The translations under genes were made by a program, and so were the position numbers. Below, in pieces: positions 1 to 7,592 of a stretch of DNA of 64,000 bases (within the stretch, counting starts at the first letter, position 1; the number at the start of each line of letters is the position of its first letter). This DNA is from Flagellimonas nanhaiensis. Lineage in GTDB: Bacteria; Bacteroidota; Bacteroidia; Flavobacteriales; Flavobacteriaceae. The notes beneath the pieces are model-generated. The model saw only the letters and a program-made list of their open reading frames with translations. It did not search any database and had not been told where the DNA came from. The stretch lies in contig NZ_QTJX01000003.1 in assembly GCF_003382275.1 (NCBI RefSeq), forward strand, positions 310,001 to 374,000. Direction: 5' to 3'.

Positions 1-713
1 TCCTCCCATGTATCGTACCCTTCTTCTCCAGGATGCGGGATGGTATGAAAAACCCATTCCACATCGCCGGTAACCACGTTAAAGGCCATTATGTTTCCGG
101 GTGCTGAACCAACATCTTCCCCCAATCTTATAGGCATTACAATGATGTCTTTGTAAATAGTTCCCGGGGTGTTGGATATGACAAATTTATCCTTTGCAGA
201 AGGGGGCATTCCAGACCGCAAGTCTATTTTTCCCTGTTTTCCAAAAGTGGTCACAGGTTTTCCTGTCAATGCGTTGAGCGCATACAGATTAGATCCAACA
301 GTGTAGAGAATTCGGCGGTCATCTCCTTTGGACCAATAGGAAACACCCCTACTTGTAGAAGAAGGCACTTTTATGGAATCGCCAAATCGCCATAGCTCCT
401 CTCCAGTTCCTGCATGCAAAGCAACGGCTCTTAAGGCTGCCGTTACCCCATATAGCATAGTGTCCACGATGATTGGATTCATTTGCATTTGTCCACTGTC
501 CGGGGTGGTATAGGACCATGCCATTTTCAAATCTTTTACATTTTCTTTTGTGATTTGTGACAGCTGGGAAAAATGATTTCGGTCCGGACCCCCCAGGTAA
601 GATGACCACGTGGTGTATTCCTTTTTGGATTGAATCTCTGGAGAATTACAAGAGGAAAGCCCTATTCCTATTAGAAATAAATAGAGTATGGGGAGTATGC
701 TTTTTTGGCTCAT
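1..713 (-). CDS. PQQ-dependent dehydrogenase-like lipoprotein, N-terminal part (runs off window)
   Basis: The frame opens at the ATG whose complement lies at 711-713 and stays open for about 237 codons to the window edge, so only the N-terminal part is present. The product starts with a lipoprotein signal peptide ending in GIGLSSC (lipid-anchored Cys near residue 22). It continues with text typical of the membrane glucose/quinate quinoprotein dehydrogenases: WSSYLGGPDRNHFSQLSQI, then strand-like blocks such as HAGTGEELWRFG and NALTGKPVTTFGKQGKIDL, which match the beta-propeller blades of PQQ enzymes. Known members oxidise sugars or alcohols in the periplasm and pass electrons to quinone. The substrate cannot be told from this fragment. 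The translation was read directly from the sequence. Confidence 0.8.
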   Translation of the reverse strand, partial: MSQKSILPILYLFLIGIGLSSCNSPEIQSKKEYTTWSSYLGGPDRNHFSQLSQITKENVKDLKMAWSYTTPDSGQMQMNPIIVDTMLYGVTAALRAVALHAGTGEELWRFGDSIKVPSSTSRGVSYWSKGDDRRILYTVGSNLYALNALTGKPVTTFGKQGKIDLRSGMPPSAKDKFVISNTPGTIYKDIIVMPIRLGEDVGSAPGNIMAFNVVTGDVEWVFHTIPHPGEEGYDTWE

Positions 714-790
714 TTTTGGCTTCAGGTTGGTATTTCTAAGGTAGGAAAAAATCCTAATTTTCCTTAAATCGTCCCTAGCTTTCAAGGTTC

Positions 791-842
791 AAGCGCAATG
801 GAGTGTAGCATGCAGGGCATTGTAAATTGCTCCACTGCGCTT
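791..842. repeat. 13-bp inverted repeat between dehydrogenase and tonB genes
   Basis: AAGCGCAATGGAG (791-803) and CTCCACTGCGCTT (830-842) are inverted copies with one mismatch, enclosing 26 nt that contain the palindrome GCATGC. It lies just past the stop of the minus-strand tonB gene, so it could form a terminator-like stem, but no T-run follows on either strand. Confidence 0.45.
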
Positions 843-853
843 GTTTATCAAGT

Positions 854-1555
854 CTACTGCAGTTTAAAAGTAATTGGAATGGAAAAAGGAACTTTTACCG
901 GTGTTCCCCTTTGTTTGCCGGGTGTCATTTTAGGAAGCTTGGAGATGATGCGTTTGGCTTCTTTTTCCAAAACCTCATGAGGACCTCGCATGCGGACTTC
1001 GGAGATGCTCCCATCTTTTTGAATGGTGAACATGATATTTACTCTTCCTTGCAGTCCCATTTCTTGGGCCATTTCTGGATATTCAAAATGCTTTCTAATA
1101 TGTTTTTGCATCATTTGCTGAAAACAAGCTTTTTGATTGTTCGCATTTTCGCACCCTGGAAAAATCGGAGCATCCTCTACCAATATCCATGGAATCACTT
1201 CAGGTTCATCTATATCGGCTACTGCAATTTTTTCAATAGGAATAACTTCCGTGTCGGGTTCAGGTTCAGGTATTTTGATTATATCTTCAGGTTTGTTTGA
1301 ATCATCATCAACAATTTCAATTATTGGAGGTGCTTGGATAATTTTGGGTTTAGGCAGCTCAATTTTTGTTATTGGAACATTTTCTATAAGGTCATCTTCA
1401 ATGGCAAGGCTTGCATGGTCCCATTCATTTATAGAGTCGTAAGTTTTCCATTCCAGTGCAACATAAGCTAATAGTAAAACCGCCATTAGTCCTACAGAGA
1501 AGTAGAGTGCACTGTTTTTTTTGAGTTCAAATTCTCGATACTTTTTTGTTTCCAT
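854..1555 (-). CDS. energy transducer TonB family protein
   Basis: A 233-residue TonB-type protein. A short cytoplasmic N-terminus (METKKYREFELKKN) leads into one membrane segment at about residues 16-35. A periplasmic linker rich in Pro, Glu, Ile and Asp (about 60-125) follows, then a C-terminal TonB domain (about 145-233) with YPEMAQEMGLQGRVNIMF and a closing PVKVPFSIPITFKL. TonB proteins couple the proton motive force, via ExbB/ExbD, to transport through outer-membrane receptors. No exbBD or TonB receptor gene is adjacent, so the partner receptor is unknown. The ATG at 1555 gives the expected short cytoplasmic tail. The region upstream (1556-1711) carries three small inverted repeats. Confidence 0.9.
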   Translation of the reverse strand: METKKYREFELKKNSALYFSVGLMAVLLLAYVALEWKTYDSINEWDHASLAIEDDLIENVPITKIELPKPKIIQAPPIIEIVDDDSNKPEDIIKIPEPEPDTEVIPIEKIAVADIDEPEVIPWILVEDAPIFPGCENANNQKACFQQMMQKHIRKHFEYPEMAQEMGLQGRVNIMFTIQKDGSISEVRMRGPHEVLEKEAKRIISKLPKMTPGKQRGTPVKVPFSIPITFKLQ

Positions 1556-1571
1556 GATTTTTCAAGTTTTG

Positions 1572-1630
1572 TCTTTTACAAGTAAAAGAGCAGTTAATAC
1601 ATTGGGTTATCCCCAATCTAAACTAGATTG
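1572..1630. repeat. cluster of three small inverted repeats upstream of tonB
   Basis: CTTTTAC-AA-GTAAAAG lies at 1572-1587, ATTGGG-TTATC-CCCAAT at 1601-1617 and CAATCTA-AAC-TAGATTG at 1614-1630. The last two share CAAT (1614-1617) and so cannot form at once. They lie in the tonB upstream region and could be operator or leader structure. No regulator can be assigned. Confidence 0.35.
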
Positions 1631-1711
1631 AAAATCATGCTGAAAAAACCAATAATGAGGGAATGCGCCTTTTGAGTTAGCGATTGGACAAATTACATGG
1701 AAGCATGGGTG

Positions 1712-2326
1712 CTAAAACAGCCCGTGGATTTCTGCATCAATACGGTTGATGACTTCTCCCAGATCTTCAGGGTCGTCCACAAAATTGAGATTGTCCACAT
1801 CAAAGATCAACAACTTGCCTTTTTCATAGGTGTTGATCCAAGCTTCGTAACGTTCGTTCAACCTGCTTAAATAGTCTATTGAAATGGAGTTCTCATAATC
1901 TCGCCCCCTTTTATGGATTTGATTCACCAAATTGGGAATGGAGCTGCGCAGATAAATCAACAAATCAGGAGGTTGAACAAAGGTCTCCATCAATTCAAAA
2001 AGACTCTTGTAGTTTTCAAAATCCCTATTCGTCATTAAGCCCATGGCATGCAGGTTGGGCGCAAAAATGTGTGCATCCTCATAAATGGTGCGGTCTTGGA
2101 TTACATTTTTTCCACTCTCCCGAATCCGTAATATTTGACGGTATCTACTGTTCAAAAAATAAATCTGCAGGTTAAAGCTCCAACGTTCCATTTGGGTGTA
2201 AAAATCATCCAGATAGGGATTGTCCACAACATCTTCAAAATGGGATTCCCACTTAAAATGTTTTGCCAACAGATTGGTCAAAGTGGTCTTTCCGGCGCCA
2301 ATGTTTCCTGCAACCGCAATATGCAT
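1712..2326 (-). CDS. deoxynucleoside kinase (dNK family)
   Basis: A 204-residue kinase that phosphorylates deoxynucleosides for dNTP salvage in the cytoplasm. The P-loop GNIGAGKTT is at residues 7-15. The family DR(S/T) motif appears as QDRTIYED, and an arginine-rich lid region (QIHKRGRDYE) follows later, as in deoxyadenosine/deoxyguanosine kinases. The length fits the bacterial dNK family. Which nucleoside is preferred cannot be told from motifs alone. It is transcribed divergently from metK across about 330 bp. Confidence 0.9.
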   Translation of the reverse strand: MHIAVAGNIGAGKTTLTNLLAKHFKWESHFEDVVDNPYLDDFYTQMERWSFNLQIYFLNSRYRQILRIRESGKNVIQDRTIYEDAHIFAPNLHAMGLMTNRDFENYKSLFELMETFVQPPDLLIYLRSSIPNLVNQIHKRGRDYENSISIDYLSRLNERYEAWINTYEKGKLLIFDVDNLNFVDDPEDLGEVINRIDAEIHGLF

Positions 2327-2479
2327 AGGGTGTTTGTATTTTATAGATTAGTGTTAGCTATATGAGGGGAAACCCTCGTCGCAATATACAAAGTATATCC
2401 AGTTGAAGAAAAAAAACTCTTCGAAATGGAAGGTAGTCCCAATGCTGGCAATAAAGTTTTATAATATGTGCCAAATATG

Positions 2480-2487
2480 TACTTTTG
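2480..2487 (+). promoter_or_regulatory. minus-7 element of metK promoter
   Basis: TACTTTTG matches the Bacteroidota minus-7 consensus TAnnTTTG exactly. No clear TTG stands at the minus-33 position. It predicts a start near 2494 and a metK leader of about 160 nt. Confidence 0.55.
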
Positions 2488-2507
2488 CCCTTCTGAATGA
2501 GGAAAGA

Positions 2508-2600
2508 TTTGACTGATTGCAACCTCAGGTCCTGAACTAGTTCCAGGTTAAAAAATGCTAAAGCAGTTTATCCCGAACCAATATCGGGGTTCTCAAAAAG
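2508..2600 (+). promoter_or_regulatory. structured leader of metK, candidate SAM-responsive element
   Basis: The metK leader does not match the SAM-I pattern seen twice elsewhere in this window, but it has ordered pairing potential. ACTGATTGCAACC near 2512 and GGTT ... GCTAAAGCAGT near 2547-2569 can pair as ACTG/CAGT and AACC/GGTT. A CCCGA ... TCGGG hairpin follows at about 2574-2590. CTGATT, AACC and GCTAAA recall the conserved core of SAM-II-type aptamers from memory, but the spacing differs and I could not run a covariance model. A regulated leader is likely because the promoter is far from the start codon; the aptamer class is inference. Confidence 0.35.
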
Positions 2601-2656
2601 AGATTTGTAAACTCCTTGGTGTTCTTCCGTCAAATACTTCCAGATAAAAAAAGATA

Positions 2657-3910
2657 ATGCCATATTTATTTACCTCAGAATCTGTTAGTGAAGGACATCC
2701 GGATAAGGTTGCCGATCAAATCAGTGATGCCCTCTTAGACCATTTTTTGGCTTTTGACCCCAATAGCAAAGTAGCTTGTGAAACTCTTGTGACTACCGGA
2801 CAGGTGGTTCTTGCTGGTGAAGTGAAAAGTGATACGTACTTGGATGTGCAGAATATTGCCAGGGATGTGATCAACAGGATAGGTTATACCAAAGGAGAGT
2901 ATCAGTTTAGTGGTGATTCTTGTGGGGTAATTTCTTTGATTCATGAGCAATCGCAGGATATCAATCAGGGAGTAGACCGGGGAAATAAAGAAGAACAGGG
3001 AGCTGGAGATCAGGGAATGATGTTTGGGTATGCCACTAAAGAGACCGAGAATTACATGCCGTTGGCTCTTGATATTTCGCACAAGATTTTGCAAGTGTTG
3101 GCCAATTTGAGGAGAGAAAGTTCCCGAATTGGTTATTTACGACCAGATGCAAAGGCTCAAGTAACCATTGAGTATTCGGATGACAATGTTCCGCGGCGAA
3201 TAGATACCATAGTTATTTCTACACAACACGATGAGTTTGGTTCCGATGTAGAGATGTTGCAAAAAATAAAGGAGGATATCATCAATATTTTGGTTCCGGA
3301 GGTGAAAAAACTTTTACCAGAAAACATCCAACAACTTTTTAATGATGATATCAAATTCCACATCAACCCCACCGGAAAATTTGTTATTGGAGGCCCCCAT
3401 GGGGATACAGGCCTAACCGGACGAAAAATTATTGTGGACACCTATGGTGGTAAAGGAGCACATGGTGGTGGTGCCTTTAGTGGAAAAGACCCTAGTAAAG
3501 TGGATAGAAGTGCGGCGTATGCTTCTAGGCATATTGCAAAAAATTTGGTCGCTGCCGGGGTAGCGGATGAGATTTTGGTTCAGGTTAGCTATGCTATAGG
3601 GGTTGTGGAGCCTACTTCCATTTATGTGGACACCTATGGCACCTCCAATGTTGACTTGAGCGATGGTGAAATAGCAAGAATAGCTTCCGAATTGTTTGAT
3701 ATGAGACCCTTTGCCATTGAGGAACGTCTAAAGTTGAGAAATCCTATTTATTTGGAAACTGCCGCTTATGGCCATATGGGAAGACAGCCTCAAACCTTGA
3801 CCAAGGTTTTTGAATCGCCCTATAATGGCAAAATTGAAAAGGAAGTTGAGCTTTTCACCTGGGAAAAACTGGACATGGTCGGTAAGGTGAAATCAAAATT
3901 CGGTCTTTAA
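2657..3910 (+). CDS. metK: S-adenosylmethionine synthetase
   Basis: A 417-residue methionine adenosyltransferase that makes SAM from methionine and ATP. The N-terminus [20 protein letters not shown] carries the GHPDK signature at 13-17. The [11 protein letters not shown] loop, the [16 protein letters not shown] block and the glycine-rich [20 protein letters not shown] stretch are all intact. The length is somewhat above the usual 380-400, as in other Bacteroidota. The ATG at 2657 follows an A-rich tract. It stands alone between its own long leader and a strong terminator, and makes the ligand that the two downstream riboswitches sense. Confidence 0.98.
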   Translation: MPYLFTSESVSEGHPDKVADQISDALLDHFLAFDPNSKVACETLVTTGQVVLAGEVKSDTYLDVQNIARDVINRIGYTKGEYQFSGDSCGVISLIHEQSQDINQGVDRGNKEEQGAGDQGMMFGYATKETENYMPLALDISHKILQVLANLRRESSRIGYLRPDAKAQVTIEYSDDNVPRRIDTIVISTQHDEFGSDVEMLQKIKEDIINILVPEVKKLLPENIQQLFNDDIKFHINPTGKFVIGGPHGDTGLTGRKIIVDTYGGKGAHGGGAFSGKDPSKVDRSAAYASRHIAKNLVAAGVADEILVQVSYAIGVVEPTSIYVDTYGTSNVDLSDGEIARIASELFDMRPFAIEERLKLRNPIYLETAAYGHMGRQPQTLTKVFESPYNGKIEKEVELFTWEKLDMVGKVKSKFGL

Positions 3911-3938
3911 GAATAGTTCAAAATAAAGATTCACATAA

Positions 3939-3964
3939 GGGAGCCAAACTGGCTCCCTTTTTTT
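3939..3964 (+). terminator. rho-independent terminator of metK
   Basis: GGGAGCCA-AAC-TGGCTCCC, a perfect 8-bp stem, followed by seven T. Confidence 0.92.
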
Positions 3965-4018
3965 GTTGGCATACTCTTACAAACTTTAGTAGCTTTAGAG
4001 AATCAAAAAACCGATTTC

Positions 4019-5953
4019 ATGAAAATTCTTTTACGTTTCCCAATTTTTCTATTGGGCCTTTTCTTGGTTCTTTCAAGTTGTAAAAAAGCTGCTAAGACTG
4101 AAGCTGCTGTTCAAGATACCTACGTTCAGGACAACTATACCAAGCAAGAAGTAGATATTGAGATGAGGGACGGAGTAAAATTGCACACAACCATATATTC
4201 TCCAAAAGACACCTCCAAAGAATATCCAATTTTAATGCAACGAACTCCCTATAGTTCAAGACCCTATGGCGAAGAGAATTTCAGAAAACAGATAGGACCA
4301 AACGAGCACTTGATGAAGGATGGTTATATCATTGTTTACCAAGATGTACGAGGTCGTTGGCTTAGCGAAGGCCACTATGAAAACATGCGAGCTTATATCC
4401 CCAATAAGACTTCCAACGAACAAGTTGATGAAAGCTCGGACACCTATGACACCATCGATTGGTTGGTGAATAATGTTGAAAACAACAATGGCAAAGTTGG
4501 GGTTTGGGGAATTTCGTACCCAGGGTTCTATGCTACTTACGCTACTGTAGATGCACATCCAGCCCTAAGGGCTGCTTCACCACAAGCATGTATAGGAGAT
4601 TTCTTTTTTGATGATTTCCACCACAATGGAGCCTATTTGTTGAGCTATTTTAGGGCAACATCCCTTTTCGGTACACCAAGGCCCAATAATGACCAACCCA
4701 TTGACACGGCTTGGTATATTCTTCCGGATATTCAGACCGATGACCAATACCAGTTCTTTTTAGACAATGGGCCCTTAAAAAATCTGAATTCCTTTTTTGA
4801 GTATGAAACGGTGGACACCCCAACAATGCGGCCAGAGGGAGTGACCGATGACTTCTTTTGGAATGAACTCAAAAGTCACCCAAACTATGACGAATTATGG
4901 CAGAGCAGGGGAATTATACAACATCTTAAAGATGTAAAATCACATGTTGCCACCATGATTGTGGGAGGATGGTTTGATGCCGAAGATCTATATGGCCCTT
5001 TGGAAACCTACAAGAATATCGAAAAATACAATCAGGATAATTACAACACAGTGGTCTTTGGCCCCTGGGACCACGGCGGTTGGGCTCGAAATAAGGTTAG
5101 AAATACCGTCGGCAACTATTATTTTGGCGATTCCATATCACTGTTTTATCAAAAGAACATAGAGAAAAAGTTTTTTGATCACTTTCTAAAAGGAGAAGGC
5201 GACAAGAACAGTGGTTTGCCCGAAGCATATGTGTTTGACTCAGGTAAAAAGGAATGGAGCACTTTAGATAGCTGGCCTCCTAAAGGAACTGAAAAGCAGA
5301 CCATGTTTCTTTCTCCTGATCAGGAATTGACCATGGGCCAAAAGGAAACGGAAGCACTTGAATTTATTAGCGATGTAAAAAAACCAGTGCCTTATTCTGA
5401 GGATATCAAGTCCGTTTTTACACCACGGAAGTACATGACGGATGACCAGCGCTTTGCAGCTAGAAGATCTGATGTTCTGGTTTTTGAAACTGAGATCATG
5501 GAACAAGATATGACACTTGCAGGGGACATTATGGCCAAACTAAAAGTGGCCACCACCGGTACCGCTGCAGATTGGATAGTAAAAATCATTGATGTCCACC
5601 CCACAGGTGTAGAGACCAATGAAGAAATGCAGGACCATCTAAAGATGGGGAACTATCACTTAATGGTAAGAAGCGAAGTGCTTCGAGGCAGGTTCAGAAA
5701 CAGTTTTTCCCACCCGGAACCTTTTGTTCCCAACAAGAAGACAGATGTGGATATTAAACTTCAGGATGTGTACCATACCATTAAAAAGGGACATAAACTA
5801 CAAGTACAAGTGCAGAGTACTTGGTTCCCGCTTATCGATTTGAATCCGCAGACCTATGTAGACAATATTTTTGAAGCAGACGAATCTGATTTTAAGACCC
5901 AGACCCATACCGTTTTTACAGATTCGCAAATCGAGTTTTCGGTCCTGAAATAG
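4019..5953 (+). CDS. CocE/NonD family (S15-type) serine hydrolase lipoprotein
   Basis: A 644-residue hydrolase of the X-Pro dipeptidyl-peptidase / alpha-amino acid ester hydrolase family. A lipoprotein signal ends at Cys21 (LVLSSCKKA), so it is probably anchored in the outer or inner membrane. The catalytic domain begins near residue 40 (KQEVDIEMRDGVKLHTTIYSP). Nucleophile Ser166 lies in GVWGISYPG, the Asp is in GGWFDAEDLYG (about 320) and the His is in FGPWDHGGWAR (about 352). The C-terminal third (about 430-644) fits the jelly-roll XPD_C domain. Members hydrolyse N-terminally unprotected amino acid esters, acyl amides or proline peptides; the substrate here is unknown. It has a minus-7-like TAGCTTTA at 3990-3997. 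Confidence 0.9.
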   Translation: MKILLRFPIFLLGLFLVLSSCKKAAKTEAAVQDTYVQDNYTKQEVDIEMRDGVKLHTTIYSPKDTSKEYPILMQRTPYSSRPYGEENFRKQIGPNEHLMKDGYIIVYQDVRGRWLSEGHYENMRAYIPNKTSNEQVDESSDTYDTIDWLVNNVENNNGKVGVWGISYPGFYATYATVDAHPALRAASPQACIGDFFFDDFHHNGAYLLSYFRATSLFGTPRPNNDQPIDTAWYILPDIQTDDQYQFFLDNGPLKNLNSFFEYETVDTPTMRPEGVTDDFFWNELKSHPNYDELWQSRGIIQHLKDVKSHVATMIVGGWFDAEDLYGPLETYKNIEKYNQDNYNTVVFGPWDHGGWARNKVRNTVGNYYFGDSISLFYQKNIEKKFFDHFLKGEGDKNSGLPEAYVFDSGKKEWSTLDSWPPKGTEKQTMFLSPDQELTMGQKETEALEFISDVKKPVPYSEDIKSVFTPRKYMTDDQRFAARRSDVLVFETEIMEQDMTLAGDIMAKLKVATTGTAADWIVKIIDVHPTGVETNEEMQDHLKMGNYHLMVRSEVLRGRFRNSFSHPEPFVPNKKTDVDIKLQDVYHTIKKGHKLQVQVQSTWFPLIDLNPQTYVDNIFEADESDFKTQTHTVFTDSQIEFSVLK

Positions 5954-5982
5954 TTTTGGCGAGGTGCAAAACGTCTTTTTTT
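5953..5982 (+). terminator. probable terminator after the S15 hydrolase gene
   Basis: GTTTTG (5953-5958) and CAAAAC (5967-5972) form a stem followed by a seven-T run. The stem is A/T-rich and overlaps the stop codon. Confidence 0.5.
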
Positions 5983-6018
5983 CACAAAAATGATTAGGAA
6001 AATAGATTTTTCTGACGT

Positions 6019-6026
6019 TATCTTTG
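6019..6026 (+). promoter_or_regulatory. minus-7 element for the riboswitch-led met operon
   Basis: TATCTTTG fits TAnnTTTG exactly and lies about 29 nt before the aptamer. Confidence 0.6.
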
Positions 6027-6054
6027 TGCCTTAAGTTCAAACACGTATTGAATA

Positions 6055-6156
6055 GTTATCAAGAAAGGTGGAGGGAATAGACCCTATGAAGCCTTAGCAA
6101 CCCTTGGTCCTAATCCAAGAAGGTGCTAAATTCTATCCCATTGTGGAATAGATAAC
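6055..6156 (+). promoter_or_regulatory. SAM-I (S-box) riboswitch upstream of metY
   Basis: The aptamer core is plain. P1 is GTTATC (6055-6060) with GATAAC (6151-6156). AAGAAAGGTGGAGGGA, GACCC, TGAAGCCTTAGCAACC and AAGGTGCTAAATTC follow in the canonical order. P3 is CTTGG/CCAAG and P4 is CTAT...ATAG with a short loop. SAM-I riboswitches shut off sulfur and methionine genes when SAM is abundant. Downstream lie ATCGAA-AATT-TTCGAT (6161-6176) and ATGGGA-TGATT-TCCCAT (6208-6224). The second, with GGCTTTTT about ten bases later, is the best candidate expression platform. Confidence 0.95.
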
Positions 6157-6280
6157 AACAATCGAAAATTTTCGATTTCTCTTTCTTATAACTTTTTGAT
6201 TTTACCTATGGGATGATTTCCCATCGGGGTTTGGCTTTTTAAATTGATTTAACGGATAATAATTTAAAAAACTAAAAATC

Positions 6281-7558
6281 ATGAGTGATCAAAAATTTGC
6301 AACCAACGCCCTGCATGCTGGGCACGATGTCGCCTCGAACGGAGGAACAAGGGCAGTGCCCATTTACCAAAGTACAGCCTATGTGTTCAACAATTCGGAC
6401 CATGCGGCCAATTTGTTTTCATTGGCCGAGTTCGGTAACATCTACACCAGAATCAATAATCCAACTAATGATATTTTGGAACAACGGTTGGCAGCCTTGG
6501 AAGGAGGTATTGCTTCTGTGGTATGTTCTTCGGGAACAGGCGCCATCAATACAGCCTTATTGGTATTGCTTAAGGCTGGAGACCATATTGTGGCTTCGAA
6601 TAGCCTTTATGGGGGAACCTATAACCTGTTCAGTGTAACCTTGCCTAGATTAGGGATTACAACCACTTTTGTAGACCCATCCGACCCATCCAATTTTGGA
6701 AAGGCTGTTCAGAACAACACTAGGGTATTCTTCGTAGAATCTTTAGGGAATCCAAAATTGGACGTTCTGGATTTAAAGGCGATTTCAAAAGAAGCGAAGG
6801 CTGCAGAAGTTCCTTTTATAGTTGATAATACTGTAGCTTCGCCAGCCTTATTGAATCCAATAGAACATGGGGCCAATATTGTGATTCATTCCTTGACCAA
6901 ATACATTAATGGAAATGGAACAGCATTGGGCGGCGCCATTATAGATGCAGGAACTTTTAATTGGGCCAATGGAAAATTTCCGGAATTTACGGAACCTTCC
7001 CCTGGGTACCATGGATTGATCTATCATGATGCTTTAGGACCAGCTGCGTTTATAGCCAAGGTGCGTATTGAAGGACTACGTGACCATGGTGCGTGTCTTA
7101 GTCCTTTTAATGCCTTTCAGATAATACAGGGCTTGGAAACATTGGAAGTGCGTATGAAGAAGCATAGTGAAAATGCTTTGGCACTGGCCCAATGGTTGGA
7201 GAGTAGGGAGGAAGTAACTTGGGTAAACTATCCCGGATTAACATCGAGCAAGTACAAAAAATTGGCTGATGAATACCTTCCAGAAGGACAGAGCAGTATT
7301 GTAACCTTTGGTGTTAAAGGGGGATTTGAATCCTCCAAAAAAATTGCGGATGAAACAAAGATTTTCTCTCTTCTTGCCAATATTGGAGACACCAAATCTT
7401 TGATTATCCATCCTGCCAGTACAACCCATCAGCAGTTAACAGAAGAAGAGCAGGAGTCCACAGGGGTAACCCAAGATTTGATTCGTCTATCAGTTGGATT
7501 GGAGAATTTGGAAGATTTGAAAGCCGATTTGGAAGCGGCCTTCGCCAAGCTCGATTAA
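6281..7558 (+). CDS. metY: O-acetylhomoserine sulfhydrylase (aminocarboxypropyltransferase)
   Basis: A 425-residue PLP enzyme of the Cys/Met metabolism family, close in length and sequence to MetY enzymes that make homocysteine from O-acetylhomoserine and sulfide. The PLP lysine is Lys207 in VIHSLTKYINGNG. SSGTGAINTAL (83-93), the PLP-stacking region NSLYGGTYNLF and the C-terminal LANIGDTKSLIIHPASTTH are present. The roughly 50-residue insert with GANIVIHSL and EPSPGYHGLIYHDALG is typical of MetY rather than MetB/MetZ. It is the first gene after the SAM-I riboswitch and lies 34 bp before the MetX-AK-HSD fusion, which makes its acceptor substrate. Confidence 0.93.
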   Translation: MSDQKFATNALHAGHDVASNGGTRAVPIYQSTAYVFNNSDHAANLFSLAEFGNIYTRINNPTNDILEQRLAALEGGIASVVCSSGTGAINTALLVLLKAGDHIVASNSLYGGTYNLFSVTLPRLGITTTFVDPSDPSNFGKAVQNNTRVFFVESLGNPKLDVLDLKAISKEAKAAEVPFIVDNTVASPALLNPIEHGANIVIHSLTKYINGNGTALGGAIIDAGTFNWANGKFPEFTEPSPGYHGLIYHDALGPAAFIAKVRIEGLRDHGACLSPFNAFQIIQGLETLEVRMKKHSENALALAQWLESREEVTWVNYPGLTSSKYKKLADEYLPEGQSSIVTFGVKGGFESSKKIADETKIFSLLANIGDTKSLIIHPASTTHQQLTEEEQESTGVTQDLIRLSVGLENLEDLKADLEAAFAKLD

Positions 7559-7592
7559 GAAAAGTAAAAGGATAATTCTAGGAAATAGGGTA

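Noticed and set aside
827..1300. 157-codon plus-strand open frame opposite tonB
   Set aside because: Its translation is low-complexity Phe-rich text, and tonB on the other strand has clear domains and an intact C-terminal motif.
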